This document shows, in pieces, positions 10,150 through 21,435 of a DNA stretch of 64,000 nt. The DNA lies in the NCBI GenBank assembly GCA_009760855.2, contig WPIO01000020.1:6174001-6238000 (forward strand), given 5' to 3'. Each line of letters begins with the position of its first letter. The first letter of the stretch is position 1. A program made the translations under genes and the position numbers. The notes beneath the pieces are model-generated. The model had not been told where the DNA came from. It saw nothing but the letters and a program-made list of their open reading frames with translations, and ran no database searches. The DNA comes from Cristatella mucedo (Eukaryota > Bryozoa > Phylactolaemata > Cristatellidae).

Positions 10150-12090
10150 TGTAAGATAGATGAAAACGGTTCTAATTGTACAGCCCGGAACCATAGCTCA
10201 TCCACAAATTACGATCAAAGAATGAATGCAAGGATTATTATAATCTTGCTAGCTTTTGTTGGTTGGTAGATCCCATTCAGATAGGCAATTAACAAAAGTA
10301 TTGGTATTAATAATATTTACGTGACATTTTCTTCGCATCAATGCAGCTAATTACGTATTTTTAGGCACTTCCAACCTGCTGCTATATAATCAATACTTGC
10401 TGGTCAGAAACTTGCACAGTATTGGGCATGCAAAATTGGACAAGTACCATTGCCTTGGTCACATTGCCGAAGCAAACATGCAGGCACTCTCGGCCACCAG
10501 CTTGTTTACCTCTGACTGGAAGCATGCACTGAATAACTCACTGGGTCTCGCGAAAAGCACACCAAAAAAGACTAAGCTCGCAGGGGATCCTTAAAGGAAA
10601 TCCGCCGGCCAGATGAAACTTCTTCAGCTGAAACTTGCAAGATGCACCATCTTCATAGGTAGCCAACCTAGCATCGGTGATGGACTAGGCGGAATGAGAG
10701 GTGCTCAAGATGAATTTGGTTGTAAATTGTATCAAACGATGCCATTAAATCGGGCAAGACAAGCAGCGAGACTGTACTTGACTCTTGGTCTCATCCCAGG
10801 GTGTGCTCCTCGCATTTCAAGACACGTGTTGGAGGTTCTGAGCATTGTGGCAGGCATGCCATGCTTAATTACCCACTTCGAGCGTCGGCGAAAGCTATTA
10901 AGGCTCTTTAGCTGCGAGGATGTTTCATGAGCTAACCTTTACCTTTAACCTTTTGCACTTCGAAACGTTGAAGCATGCGTTTACCTTTATTTAACTAATA
11001 GTCTTCCTTTCTAATTTATCCAAGGGTGAGGCAAGCTGTCAGTCTACTTCCGAGCTATTGTTGTTATTATTACAAGCACGTAACGAAAAAAGCAGCGCTC
11101 GCCATTTTGAATCGCGAAAACTAAAAATGGTGCGCGTGAGCTCTTTGCCGAGCGAAGGCGCAGCCGCTAAAACGACTTGCCGACCCACGGCAGACGGGGG
11201 GGGGGGCGGACCACTGTAACTGCCTGCCCCGGTCGTGCTCTTCATTTCATATCAGTTCTCTTTTGATCTGTTTACAACAGGAGATATTCTCATGTCGTGA
11301 ACAAACAAATCTTGATCGTGCAGCCTCGCAAAGTGCGTCTTATCTCTAACTTTCCGCAATACAAAGAGAGAGAGTCATTTTGGAATTCTAAGCACCCGTC
11401 AGAAATTTGATCTGTGGTGAGTACCCGATATAACAAAAAATATATGAGTCTTCCTCAAACAAGTGCAACAGCATACCCGCACAATTGACCCTGTTCAACT
11501 AAGGGCTCGGGGAACGCATTCCTAGTCAATTGAATTAATCGTGCACATGCAAAACATACAAGTGTATTAAAAAAGCTGCACAGACCGAGTTTGAAACAGC
11601 TAGCAATGAATTTTATGTAAAAATGCCACCGTACAAGCAAATAGTTATCGTCTGCAAAAGTATGTGCGAGACTTCGCAAATTAACGACCGTTAATAAGAA
11701 AGCTCGCGAGGGCTTACAAGTCGTTAAAAATCTAAATACGGTTAAATTTGAATTCGCGAGTTCGTCCCTAAAAAATACGAGTTGCCTGCTTCGGCGTGAG
11801 TTATGCTACTTAGAGGTCTAATAAATGAGTAGCCTAACGATAGCGTTGAATGAGTAGCTCGGACTCGCTTAGCTCATTTCAGCGAAAAGCGCGGCTCGCT
11901 GTGCGCAGCCCAGAGTCTGGACGAGCGGAGTGACCTCGGCTAGCCATGTCCCCAGGTTCAGGTAAACGGACTAGGCAAACTGTACCACCGAAAATGTTCC
12001 TTAGAAAATAATCTGCAAGTCAAAACAGTTGCGGTTAAATTCAAGTTAAAATTAAATAGCATTCGTTAAAGCGTAAAGCTTAAGGGCAAA
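10150..12090. other. No gene recognised; GC-rich toward right end
   Basis: Mostly unique sequence. A run of ten or eleven G lies near 11197. A possible worn SINE-1 tail lies near 10890-10940 (AAGGCTCTTTAGCTGCGAG then GAGCTAACC). GC content rises at about 11870-11960, just before the candidate first exon at 12093, which would suit a promoter, but no TATA box stands out. Confidence 0.35.
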
Positions 12091-12092
12091 AT

Positions 12093-12146
12093 ATGGACCG
12101 CACTGACTCACCGACCGGAGCAGCGGCACCAAGATTTGTTGTCAAG
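12093..12146 (+). CDS. Candidate first coding exon, unidentified gene
   Basis: ATG in fair context (CAAAATATGG) opens 18 codons, MDRTDSPTGAAAPRFVVK, that end exactly at a consensus donor (AAG|GTCAGT). It sits downstream of a GC-rich stretch. A first exon of this size is common. The following exon was not located, so the gene cannot be named. Confidence 0.3.
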
Positions 12147-12840
12147 GTCAGTCCCTTGCTTGTATCCGCTCTAGTGAAGCGTAATACTATCAAAAGTGTT
12201 TGCATTAAACATTGAAGACTAAATAAGGCGATGGTAAAATGTCTCCTCGTCAATGCTTATGATTTGTATGCATTATTAAATGTTCAAATTCAACCAAGAG
12301 AGTGCGCCGTTAGGCTGCGGACGTCGATAGGGAATTCGCCTTCCCCATTTTTTGGCTAGATACTCACAACAGCTACACCGTCGGAGTAGTGCAGCAACAA
12401 TCACAAAGGGTGCTACGCAAATTTGACACATAAACGGGACTGACTCATCCACTATTGAACGTCCATACAAAATTTCGCAGATTAATTATCATTAGTATTA
12501 CTCTTCAGGGTAATCAGAATGTCAATAGTCTTGCAATTTGGGTCTATAAGATAAGATAAGACAGGGTATTTGATACTTCTAAATTGCAGTAATTTGAAAA
12601 AGTCGTCTAATGCGAGCAGGGCAGCTATAGTGCATGCTCAATCTGCTTAACTTGATATTCTACTATTATATTATATATCATATATATATATTATATTCCA
12701 TATATCTATTGATATTCCAAGTTACGGGTAAAGCAAAAAGAGCGCTATTTCCGCTGCCCGCTCACTGCACGGGGAAAGCCGGAGCCGAGGTGCAGGTGCA
12801 ATCTTTACGACACGCGGAGCCGCGAGAAATCAGCCCTCAG

Positions 12841-13030
12841 CAGCGGTTCTCAACCTGCGGGTCGCCGCCACCTATTTGAGGGTCGAACGACCCTTTCACA
12901 GGGGTCATCTAAGACCATAGGAAAGCACGCATATCCACATTTTGCACACAATAATTTCATGGTTTGGCGTCGCCACAACATGAGGAACTGTATTAAAGAG
13001 TCGCGGCATTAGGAAGGTTGATAACCGCTG
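12841..13030 (+). mobile_element. SPIN-like hAT miniature transposon
   Basis: A 190-bp element with terminal inverted repeats CAGCGGTTCTCAACCTGCGG and, at the right, GGTTGATAACCGCTG. Internal blocks GGTCGAACGACCCTTTCACA, GGGGTCATCTAAGACCATAG and ACATGAGGAACTGTATTAAA match, as I recall it, the non-autonomous SPIN (SPACE INVADERS) hAT family known for horizontal transfer among tetrapods, a planarian, a triatomine bug and a pond snail. There is no transposase. The 8-bp flanks (GCCCTCAG and CCTTAGAG) are only partly alike, so target duplication is not clear. Confidence 0.85.
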
Positions 13031-13378
13031 CCTTAGAGGGCATAGGTGTCAGTGAACCATCCCAAGCGAAGCCCTAATAGTGCACGCGACAGCGACAGAC
13101 TGCGACTGACTCAAACGACCTAGAGCAATGAGAGCCCGCCCCTAGAGGTCTGCCTACACCGCCGTCTGCTGTCCAGAGGTTGAGGGTGCGGCAGACGATG
13201 GCTCGCCACAGATCACTCTGCGGTGGGGCCGAAAATCCGCAAGCGGGTGACATCTGTGAGGGGATGTATTCATCTAACCACATAGCCGCCCCAGCAGTCG
13301 AGCGGTTTCGGAACGAACAATGGCTCGGCGGTGCCAAGCCAGGCAGGCACTGGTAATAAAAGTGCTGCCCGGCGAGTT

Positions 13379-13445
13379 CAAAGTGCCTAGAAAGAGACCG
13401 AGTTCTCTGAGGGCTCTACATAAAATGTATTATTACTAGTATTAT
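13379..13445 (+). mobile_element. LINE family A 3'-end remnant
   Basis: Only the 3' stem-loop (AAAGTGCCTAGAAAGAGA to GAGGGCTCTACAT) and an ATT-like tail remain. Confidence 0.75.
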
Positions 13446-13591
13446 TCCACAATAGAGAGCTCGGGAGCCTACGACACCGGCGGCCGGCGTCTGGAGTGCA
13501 TAGACTGAACTTGGCTGGCGTGGGTTTGCGAATAAATAAATAAAAACAAACACTTGCTGTGTTAACGGACTCTTTTGTGTAGCGGCAGAAG

Positions 13592-13680
13592 AACTCTTGC
13601 AGCAAATGTAAAGCGCCTAGAAAGAGATTGAGTTCTCTGGGGGCGCTTTATCAAGTGCATTATTATTATTATTATTATTG
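13592..13680 (+). mobile_element. LINE family A 3' end, very short copy
   Basis: About 90 bases: CTTGCAGCAAATGTAAAGCG, the stem-loop and an intact ATT-repeat tail. It is an extreme 5' truncation, and its clean stem suggests a fairly young insertion. Confidence 0.88.
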
Positions 13681-13683
13681 TTA

Positions 13684-13806
13684 AAGGCCATCGCCACTGC
13701 TTGCAGCCACAATAAGGGATCGCCCACCGCAGGCTTTAAACTCACGACCTCTGGGACCTCGGTCGTGAAGAGCAACTACTTTACGCAGTGGGCCATCGCG
13801 GCCCAA
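13684..13806 (-). mobile_element. SINE-1, reverse
   Basis: Reverse copy beginning in the body (GGCCATCGCCACTGCTTGCA) and reading through a mutated B box (TTTAAACTC) and the CTCGG stem to GGGCCATCGCGGCCC. It directly abuts the LINE tail at 13680. Confidence 0.82.
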
Positions 13807-13950
13807 CAAAAAAAAAAAATGCTTGGCATTAGAGCCAAGAGATTCGTCGGTCGAGGGGGCGAGCTAGCCTTATGACAGTCTGTCTGCGGGACTGACAGAC
13901 AGGGACTCAATAATTAGCTGCGCGAATTCCTAGCTGTGCTCGCTGCGCAC

Positions 13951-14378
13951 CTCGGCAAGGCTGGACAGAGTCTCGAAGGAGCAAGCCACTCTCAGCACTC
14001 TCTTTAAATCAGCCCGACGTCCTCGACACATCTCGACGATTTGCTGAAGAATGTGACTGGCGTTCAAACCTAAAATGAAAGTGACCACCAGGCTCGTGCT
14101 TCTCATGAGGCCACTCACTTGCAAGTGGATACAGTTCAACATGCGGACACCCGCCGAGCTTGACATCGAGAAATGATTTGTCGCCAAGACCCAAGCGAAT
14201 CTGCTCTGCTAAGCCATTAATCAAGAACGATTCCTCCTGCTCACGTACCCAGCAAATGAAAAATATCGCCATGCTGGGCCAACGTAGAGATCAGGTTGAC
14301 TGGACTATTAAATGCACGAAAGAGCACTCTGCTGCTACTATTAACCCTAAAAGCAATGGATACCCGAAGCATCCTCAA
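13951..14378 (-). CDS. Candidate three-exon cluster, unidentified
   Basis: On the minus strand, three pieces join in phase. Piece one is 14378-14249 (acceptor TACTTCCAG, donor CTGG|GTACGT). Piece two is 14208-14119 (acceptor GGCTTAG, donor GCAA|GTGAGT). Piece three is 14069-13951 (acceptor TTTCATTTTAG, donor GCCGAG|GTGCGC). Joined motifs include VNLISTLAQHGDIFHLLAEQ, DVKLGGCPHVELYPL and ASHILQQIVEMCRG. The implied introns are only 40 and 49 nt, short for most animals, so parts of the model may be wrong. I recognise no domain. The last piece would otherwise stop at 13930. Confidence 0.22.
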
Positions 14379-14609
14379 CTGGAAGTAGAAAATAAAAACG
14401 CAACTTTGGCTAGGCACGTTTATACAACACTTAAAGGTAAACAACCATCTACCCACTGTGGTGCCTTCCTCTTAGCAGAGAGAGCTCATTTCAATTAAAA
14501 ATTTCAGTATTCCATGAAATTTACCAAGTACAAAGCCGGGCATAATAAGTTGGTTTCCCCATTCGCAAAATCACTTTCCGCTTGCATGCAACATCCAAGC
14601 TGTAACCGC

Positions 14610-15160
14610 AATCTTAGTAAAGTTTGAGATGATCGTTGTGATGTACGTATCCTACTTTGAGTACCTAACAATGACACGTACGAATGATTGCAATAGGCGC
14701 TGAGATAATTTTGTTATATCGAAGATTTGAACAGATTCTAGTGGCTGAGATAGAATTTTTTGAGGTGGAGCACGGGAATGCAAGCTTTCAGGAACCAAGA
14801 GTCAAGAAACCAAAGATTGCTATAATATAAGGTCTCAATAAACTACCAAAGTAACACATCTCGAAATAAGATGTTTACTTTTTTATTTAGATAGGTTGAA
14901 AAGAAAAATGCCAAGTCAATTTCACCTCGCTTCCGTTGGGTTCTAGCAGCACTTTTTCACACCCTATAGCTGCAAATAATTTCACGACGCTTATATCATT
15001 TAGTTATAGGATCTCTTGATAGGTTGTAATCCAAGCCAGGGAGACTTATATGTAAAGAAACTATATTATCTGGGAGGATTACGGTGTTGATCCTTGAGAA
15101 TGTGCTATTTTACTATAGGATAAAAACACTTAGACGAGACAGATTATTTTATGGCATAGG
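14610..15160. other. No feature recognised
   Basis: AT-rich, apparently unique sequence. Confidence 0.5.
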
Positions 15161-15164
15161 CAGC

Positions 15165-16395
15165 TGTGTGTCGTATGGTGAAATTCTGCCACATTCTTCC
15201 TAAGTACAGGGGTACCCCAGGGCTTTGAACTTGGTCCACTCTATTTGCAATGTCTACTCTTTGGCTAGCCGATCTAATCGCCAAGCACGATCATGGCTTT
15301 CAGTTTTTTCGTTCAACACAGATAAAACAAATATTCTTACTTAGATTAAAGGAAACATTCTCAAATTACTTGAGGATAAAGCAAACTCACTAGCTATGGG
15401 TAAATTTAATGAGACTCCAAAAAGGAAAAAACCTCAAGAATGGGCACTGTAAGCATGTCTTGTGTCGCATCTGCACGAAATCTTGGTGGCCTGTTTTAAG
15501 TAATTTTCCACTAGACGACAGCCTCAGATCCACAGCCACGTCTGCTTACTCTTGGCCATGTAACATAGCAAAAGATGCAGACCCGCGTAGACAGCGACTC
15601 CAAGTTGGTCTGTGCATTTGTGCTCATCCCTGCGTGTTGTCAGCAGCGTACTACTTGAAAATCGCCCAGCCTGCGAAATGATGTGATTACAGTTGGTACA
15701 CAATTCAGCATACTAAAAAATGATACTAGCTGATTTAACAGCCTCTTTTGTATAGTAACAGAAGAGCCTTTACGGCTATACCCACCGCTTGCAGCGGCAA
15801 TAAAGAATCGCCCACCGCAGGATTCGAACCCACAACCTCGGGACCGAGGTCTTGAAAAACAACCACCTTACCTAGCGTGACATCGCGGCTAACCGGCATC
15901 TAGGCTTGTGTGTCGCGAGCTTCGCAGCTGCCATATCATAACACTTCTGACCGAACTGCAGTAGCTTCCCATCAAGCTGGGCGTCGACGGCTTTGTCAAT
16001 AGCCTTTAGGTCCCTTCACTTTCTCAATCCAGCATCTCAACCCTTTTAAACTCATTCTCAATAAAGCTTGGCATTCCTCTCCTCCTTATTCAGACTTAGC
16101 CGTTAAGCTTTAAGTAAAACCAAACATAAACATGTCCTGAGTCGACCATGTCTCTATTTCATACGCTCTCGAAGCTTAGAGCTCACTACAAACCGTCACC
16201 ACTACAATCGCTCAATGAATACATTTAAACGGAATTTAAAGGTGCACTCTTTCCTAGAAAAATCTTTTGGGCCTTGGCAAATTGGCCTTCATGTTCTCAC
16301 AATTTACAACTAACCATAGTGACTTGCTTCATGTGCAGGTACTTCGAAGGGATTTAGTTCTCTGAAAGCACAATACAAATGCGTTATTATAATTG
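15165..16395 (+). mobile_element. Old LINE family A copy split by a SINE
   Basis: A decayed reverse transcriptase piece starts at the GVPQG motif (GGGGTACCCCAGGGCTTT) and continues past the place of the catalytic box, now unreadable, to ARNLGGLF-type residues near 15475. A SINE interrupts it. ORF2 C-terminal and 3' UTR sequence resumes at 15898 (GCTTGTGTGTCGCGAGC) and ends in a stem-loop with a short AT-rich tail at 16395. Many stops and indels show that this copy is old. Confidence 0.7.
15722..15897 (-). mobile_element. SINE-1 nested in LINE family A, reverse
   Basis: A complete reverse copy from TAGCTGATTTAACAGCCTC to the head. It has B box GGATTCGAACC (reverse of GGTTCGAATCC) and the CCTCGG-GACCGAGG stem. 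Confidence 0.9.
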
Positions 16396-16399
16396 CCAT

Positions 16400-16955
16400 C
16401 CTTGTCGTTGCTTTGTAAATTTTACTGCCAGGTCTAAGAGGGGAAGCTAAGATCTTGGAACTAGACACGGATCCGGCCTGATATCGTTTATTCAGTAAGC
16501 ATTTCAGTAAGCTCCTGCATGGATGAAATGAGTGGTGATAGCCACACCGCATGCAACTTAAAACAGAAGTCTACTTCGGCTCCCGGAAACTAAAGATTTA
16601 ATTAAATGATCTTCTACTCTCAAGCCTTGTTAAGCAGTTAGTCATACTATTACGTCACTTATAAAGCATCCTTATAGAATCGAATCTCAAGGATGGCACT
16701 TTTCAGCAAGGCATAAAAGAAGCAATAACCGAGAGTAATTGACAAGCAAGCTATCGTGCTTAAACAAGAAAGAAAATGCAAAGCAAGCATAAAAGAGCGT
16801 GCAACCACAGATAAAGAGACTCTGGCTGCTTTCTAGCAGGAAATATAGTTAGTAAGGCGTTTAGTATCGCATCATATTGCATGAATCAAAAACATCAAAA
16901 TATAAAAGCAAAAGCTCAGTTGGACACAAGGAAAGCTGAGTTGAGAAGAGCAGGT
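16400..16955. other. No feature recognised
   Basis: Apparently unique sequence without a supported exon. Confidence 0.5.
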
Positions 16956-16957
16956 GC

Positions 16958-17645
16958 ATCTATAATAATAATAATAATGCACTTGATAAAGCGCCCTCAA
17001 GGAGCTAAATCTCTCTCTGGGCGCTTTACATTTGCTGCAAATGGAAATGCAATTGAATGGTGAGTAATATCATGCTTGATAAACAAACAAAATGAATAAC
17101 ATGGTTAGGGGTGACATGCACAGGGTCAGCATGCAAATGTGGTTAGTGGCAGCATGCACAGTGTCAGCACGCATAAGCACACGAAGGACGAATCACAGGG
17201 ACCCACTAAATGCTGTCCTAAATAGGTGTTTTTAAATTCGTTTTAAATGTGGTCAGGTCAGGGATGTTCTGGCGCAGGTCGGGAGGGAGTTCCGGGCTTT
17301 GGGAGCATACGAAAAAAATGCACGGTCTCCAAAGGATTTGAGGTTTGTACAGGGTATTTATAAACTGTTGGATTCCGAAAAGCGGGTGGTACGATGCTTG
17401 GCCTGATAGGGGAATATGTCTCAGAGATAGGCTGGAGCCAAAGAATGAAGGAAGTGACCTAAAAGTGAGCAAAAAAACCTCGACGTCAATCCGTTGCTTG
17501 ACTGGTAGCCAGTACAGGTCGGCGAGAAGTGGTGTAATGTGGCAACTGCGACGCTCACGACAGACAAGCCTAGCTGCGGAGTGTTGCACCAGCTGCAATC
17601 GCCTGATCGTGCATGCCGGTAGGCCAGCGAGAAGTCTATTGTCCA
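16958..17645 (-). mobile_element. LINE family A copy
   Basis: Tail ATAATAATAATAATAATGC, stem-loop, TCAGCATGC repeats, then the ORF2 C-terminus up to 17645 with [18 protein letters not shown] and [13 protein letters not shown]. The frame is broken by at least one indel after the ITPLL block. Confidence 0.93.
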
Positions 17646-17764
17646 TCTATGCATCTTGAGGTGAAAACTAAGTGGTGCACATTTCATGCAGATGCTGACT
17701 GAAGTCAGACATGATTTATAGACTTAAACTGAATACAAAATTGAGATCCAATCAACGAGAAACT

Positions 17765-17955
17765 TTAGTTTATACATAGGAGGCAAGATGAATGGAAGAT
17801 GGATGGAGCGAGAGTACACTCCGGAGAGCAATGAGGTCGGATAGCTTGGCTGGTGAACGTGAATAAAGCGACCTAGTTGCTGGAGAGAAAATTATGAAGT
17901 CGGCTTGATTTTTGAAAAGAAGCCAGCGAAGCTTCACAGTTATGTCTGCCAACTT
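17765..17955 (-). mobile_element. Probable remnant of a different LINE
   Basis: A short minus-strand frame reads ITVKLRWLLFKNQADF followed by SPAKLSDLIALRSVL. This resembles the LHWLP...YLSDLI C-terminal region of CR1/L2 elements but is clearly not family A or B. It is short and decayed. Confidence 0.4.
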
Positions 17956-18054
17956 TCAGCTACGTAACATTGCTAAAATCTATTCGCTCATGTTTGGACA
18001 GGCATGGACGCCACGTCAAAATTAGCCCATGGATTTATGACATCCCGTCTCAGA

Positions 18055-18350
18055 TTCTGTACTCACAGCTTGCTGATCTGCAGGCCTGTGCAATCAGGCA
18101 CTTACAGTTAGTGTAAAACTGTCAAGCTAGACTTTACTGTCGTGTGTCGTGAGCGTCGCAGTTACCACACCTGCACTTGCTATCAGTCAAGCAGCATATT
18201 GACTTCAAGGTTCTGTCACTCACTTCTAGGCCTCTTCATTCTTTGGTATCAGGCTACCTATTATATCTAATCTCTCACCAGGTTAAGTACCAGACTACCC
18301 GCTTTTTGGAATCGAAACGTTTGCCAATACCTCATCAATATTTCTAGACG
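18055..18350 (+). mobile_element. LINE family A fragment, left arm of inverted pair
   Basis: ORF2 C-terminal sequence from GCAATCAGGCACTTACAG to CCAATACCTC, with no 3' UTR. It overlaps in content with the inverted piece that follows (18355-18480), forming arms of about 100 bases. Confidence 0.8.
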
Positions 18351-18354
18351 TTTC

Positions 18355-19265
18355 AGGTCAACGAGAAATGGTTTTATGAGGCAACTGTAATGTTCATAAC
18401 AGACAAGCCTAGCTGTAAAGTTTTGTTAAAGGTGAAAGCACGTGATTGCACAGGCCGTTAGACCGGCAAGCATAGTGAGCTACAGAAGTCGGAACGTTAC
18501 TTAAAAATTGCATAGACCAGTTTCTGTGTAGTACCCCTGTCTAAGCGAGTTCAAGTGTTTAGTAATGTTATGCAGTTGAAATAAGGCAGCATTGACGGTG
18601 GAGCTGATGCGGTCATTTAATTAAAGGTCACTTCGGAACTGGACATCTAGATTACGTACAGATTCAACAGATGTACTGGTGGAGCCACATTTTAAGCGTT
18701 AGGTTTTCAAATTTTGAAATCACAGTTGGCCATCCCATAACTATTTAGCTGGTTTTTTCGTCATTCAATTTAAGAAATGTTGCTACCATTTACGTGTTGA
18801 TGTCTTCAATACGTGCAGCAAGTGTGTGTAGAGAATTCCATTAGCTCAAGGGCTGAGAGTGACCGAAGCAAAGGAGCAACTAAGTGTCATCTGCATAGAA
18901 GTAAAAGCCTAGATTGTGCTACGCGATCACATCTGCATGAGGGAGAGTACAAACTGTGAAAAGAAGCAAGTCGGGCTTAATGCCCTCGGGCACACAGTAC
19001 TTCAGTGGTTATTCGGATAGTGTTTGTCCGTTCACATCAATACTCCGAAGTCTCCGACTGAGATTGGATCGGAACCGTTGCAGTGCAGTGCCAGTGATTC
19101 TCAGGTGAGATTCGAAGCACTCAAAAAGACTTTGTGATCAATAGAATCAAACGCTTCCGAAAGACCAAGCGGAACAAGGTGTGAGACTCCACCCAAGTCT
19201 GCATTCCTGAGAACGTCGTTAAACAATGCTGATTCTGTGATGTGACTAAACCCAGACTGGAACTT
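18355..19265 (-). mobile_element. LINE family A reverse transcriptase piece, inverted
   Basis: Minus-strand family A sequence covering the middle of the reverse transcriptase. Remains of the LSEAFDSIDHKVF block lie near 19140-19175 and of the FYAD catalytic box near 18888-18902. Several frameshifts are present. It lacks a 3' end, so together with 18055-18350 it is not a simple 5'-inversion product. Confidence 0.82.
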
Positions 19266-19269
19266 ACTT

Positions 19270-19505
19270 TGCGTTCTCATGCATGCTGCGCATTCTACCC
19301 CTAACCGTATTCGATGAACGTTAGGACATTACAGGTTACCAAAATTACCAAAGTATGCACGTTGGCACTTCAGTTGTTATCGCTAATCAAAGTGACATGC
19401 TTTATTACCGCCGTAAGTATAGTACCTAGAATGAGAATTAATTAATGAATTAATTGATTTAATTATCTGTGGGTGCTATATAAATTTATGATTACTATTA
19501 CTATT
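19270..19505 (+). mobile_element. Worn LINE family A 3' end
   Basis: It contains CATGCATGCTGCGCATTCTACCCCTAACC, matching the 3' UTR, and a degraded stem-loop and tail (GGGTGCTATATAAATTTATG, then TTACTATTACTATT). Confidence 0.45.
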
Positions 19506-19509
19506 GGGA

Positions 19510-20066
19510 AGTCTGCCATTGCCGCATGCTTTCTAGGAGATAATCTAAAAGTTGCCTAGCATACCACGCATACAGTTTCAAAAGCTACAAGCCAGTCTGC
19601 CGGGAATGCATGTTTTGGCGCTACACCTGAAAGTCTCCTTAACTGAGCATCAATTCCGAGGTTTCAGTCCTTAGTATTTTTTCCGAATTTTCATGGACTA
19701 GTATCCGTACAAAAATGGTGTATACTTTCTAAGGAAGTGCAGAAGTCACTGTAGAGCTTGAGTCACTCTATGCATGAGATTACTAGACTGTGCAAAACAA
19801 CCGTAACACCAAAGAGCTACCGCATTTGCAAGTCTCTCCGCAAGTGATTTTCGCATGCATTGTATATCCACGTCATACTTACAGAAGTCACAAAAAATGC
19901 TGCTGGATGTTGAATACTTTATCCAAGTCTCCGAAAGTACCATTGCTACGCATGTGCAGCTCAGAAAATTATGGAAATCGCAAGCTAACAAATCGCACTA
20001 TTGGTCAGCTTCACTGATTTATAATTACTCGTAAGCAGAGTGAAAAGCTCATTGCTACAGTCTTAC
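19510..20066. other. No gene recognised
   Basis: Presumed intron or intergenic. A possible exon near 19845-19960 (minus) has a good donor (GTAAGTAT), but no frame is convincing. Confidence 0.35.
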
Positions 20067-20155
20067 CTGGCATATAAGAACCCTGAGTAGAATCCACACA
20101 ATCCGACATTTTCAATGGAAAACGTGAAGAGACAGTCGACCGTAGTAGCAACTTT
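20067..20155 (-). CDS. Candidate exon, unidentified gene
   Basis: An 89-nt exon with a strong acceptor (CTTTCTTTTCAG) and a consensus donor (GCCAG|GTAAGA). Two frames are open. One reads KVATTVDCLFTFSIENVGLC through its length. The other contains an in-frame ATG (MSDCVDSTQGSYMPG) and could be a first coding exon. Without neighbours the choice cannot be made. Confidence 0.33.
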
Positions 20156-20287
20156 CTGAAAAGAAAGTATTTTATATATTTTGATTTCACACGATTGCAT
20201 ACGAATCATGCTTCGTGGAAAGTTTACTTGAAGACACAAGGAAGACATAAGGGAGCAGCAATGTATTTTGCAGAGGCTATTTTCTTT

Positions 20288-20545
20288 TCTAATAATAATA
20301 ATAATACATTTGATCTATCGCCCTCAAAGAGATCAATCTTTTTAAAGGCGCATTAAGTTTGCAGCAAAGAAAGCACGATCCAATCATTAGGGGTTGCAGG
20401 CTAAATAAACAACAGAAATAACATGGTTAGGGGTGACATGCACAGGATCAGCATGTAAGTTTGGTTAGCGGTAGCATGCACATTATCACCACCCGTAGGC
20501 ACGTAAAGGATGAAACACAGGGGCCCAGTCAATGCCGTGCCATCA
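20288..20545 (-). mobile_element. LINE family A 3' end
   Basis: AATAATAATAATAATAC tail, mutated stem-loop and TCAGCATGT repeats, ending at the GGGGCCCAGTCAATGC region. Confidence 0.85.
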
Positions 20546-20549
20546 AACA

Positions 20550-21430
20550 CCGAGGGTGTGCAAAGCATAGGCCAGTGCAGCTTACTGGAGTAAAATGTAC
20601 TGTTTTCTGCCTAAGATCAGGACTATATTTGCTGTGCAGATAGTTGTGACAATAATCCGCTCATTCTCAGAAAAGTACACAAACTCTACATTAGTCTAGG
20701 TCACTCGCCAATGGCGAGAGCTCTATTTGGAGCAGGTAGGCAGGTCAAAACAATACCATAGAGTTACTAATGACGATCGCCAGCAGCTGCGCTTGCTTAA
20801 GAGATCCAGAGCAGCCACCACGTTTCATGTACAATTAAGCTTGGCTGACCCGGATGACCCCAGTATAGGCACTAAATGGTTGCTGCTGTGGAGCACTGGA
20901 AAGCCTACATTCAAGGCGTAATCGGCAGACAATAAGTCTCAGGCGCGAAGCACTGACGGCTGAGCTACTAACTCAGTTTGGCCGATTTCCAGAAGGCCTC
21001 GACCACTAACAGCTGATATTTTGACATTTGTGAAATTTGTGAGACACTAGATAAAGTCAAAGTAAATAAATGAACGAAAAAGCAACTTGCCTGGAATTAA
21101 GGTCTCCGCGATTGTCTTTCGATGTAGCCCCTGCGGTAGCAATTCGAAGAATGGCAGTTATCAAAATAATCCCGGCATTCATCAATATCCGGTCCCCGGG
21201 GTTCCATATTCAATAATTCGAAATTAAAAATCAAGCGCAATAACAGTCGCGCCCGGAGAACATCAAAGTATGCGGAGATCATCAAAGGACAATTAACTTC
21301 TACATTTGTTCTGAAAGACTAGATTAAGAGCAGTTTACACATGCCTTTTAAAAGATTTAGAAGGCATGTACTTAACCAATCCAAATACTAACGATTCGAT
21401 AATGGCCGGTGGTACGGAGTGAACTGGCTT
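20550..21430. other. No feature recognised
   Basis: Apparently unique sequence. No supported exon on either strand. Confidence 0.45.
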
Positions 21431-21435
21431 CTCCA

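Noticed and set aside
18055-19265. Twin-priming 5' inversion
   Set aside because: The inverted reverse transcriptase part lies on the wrong side, and no 3' tail accompanies either piece.
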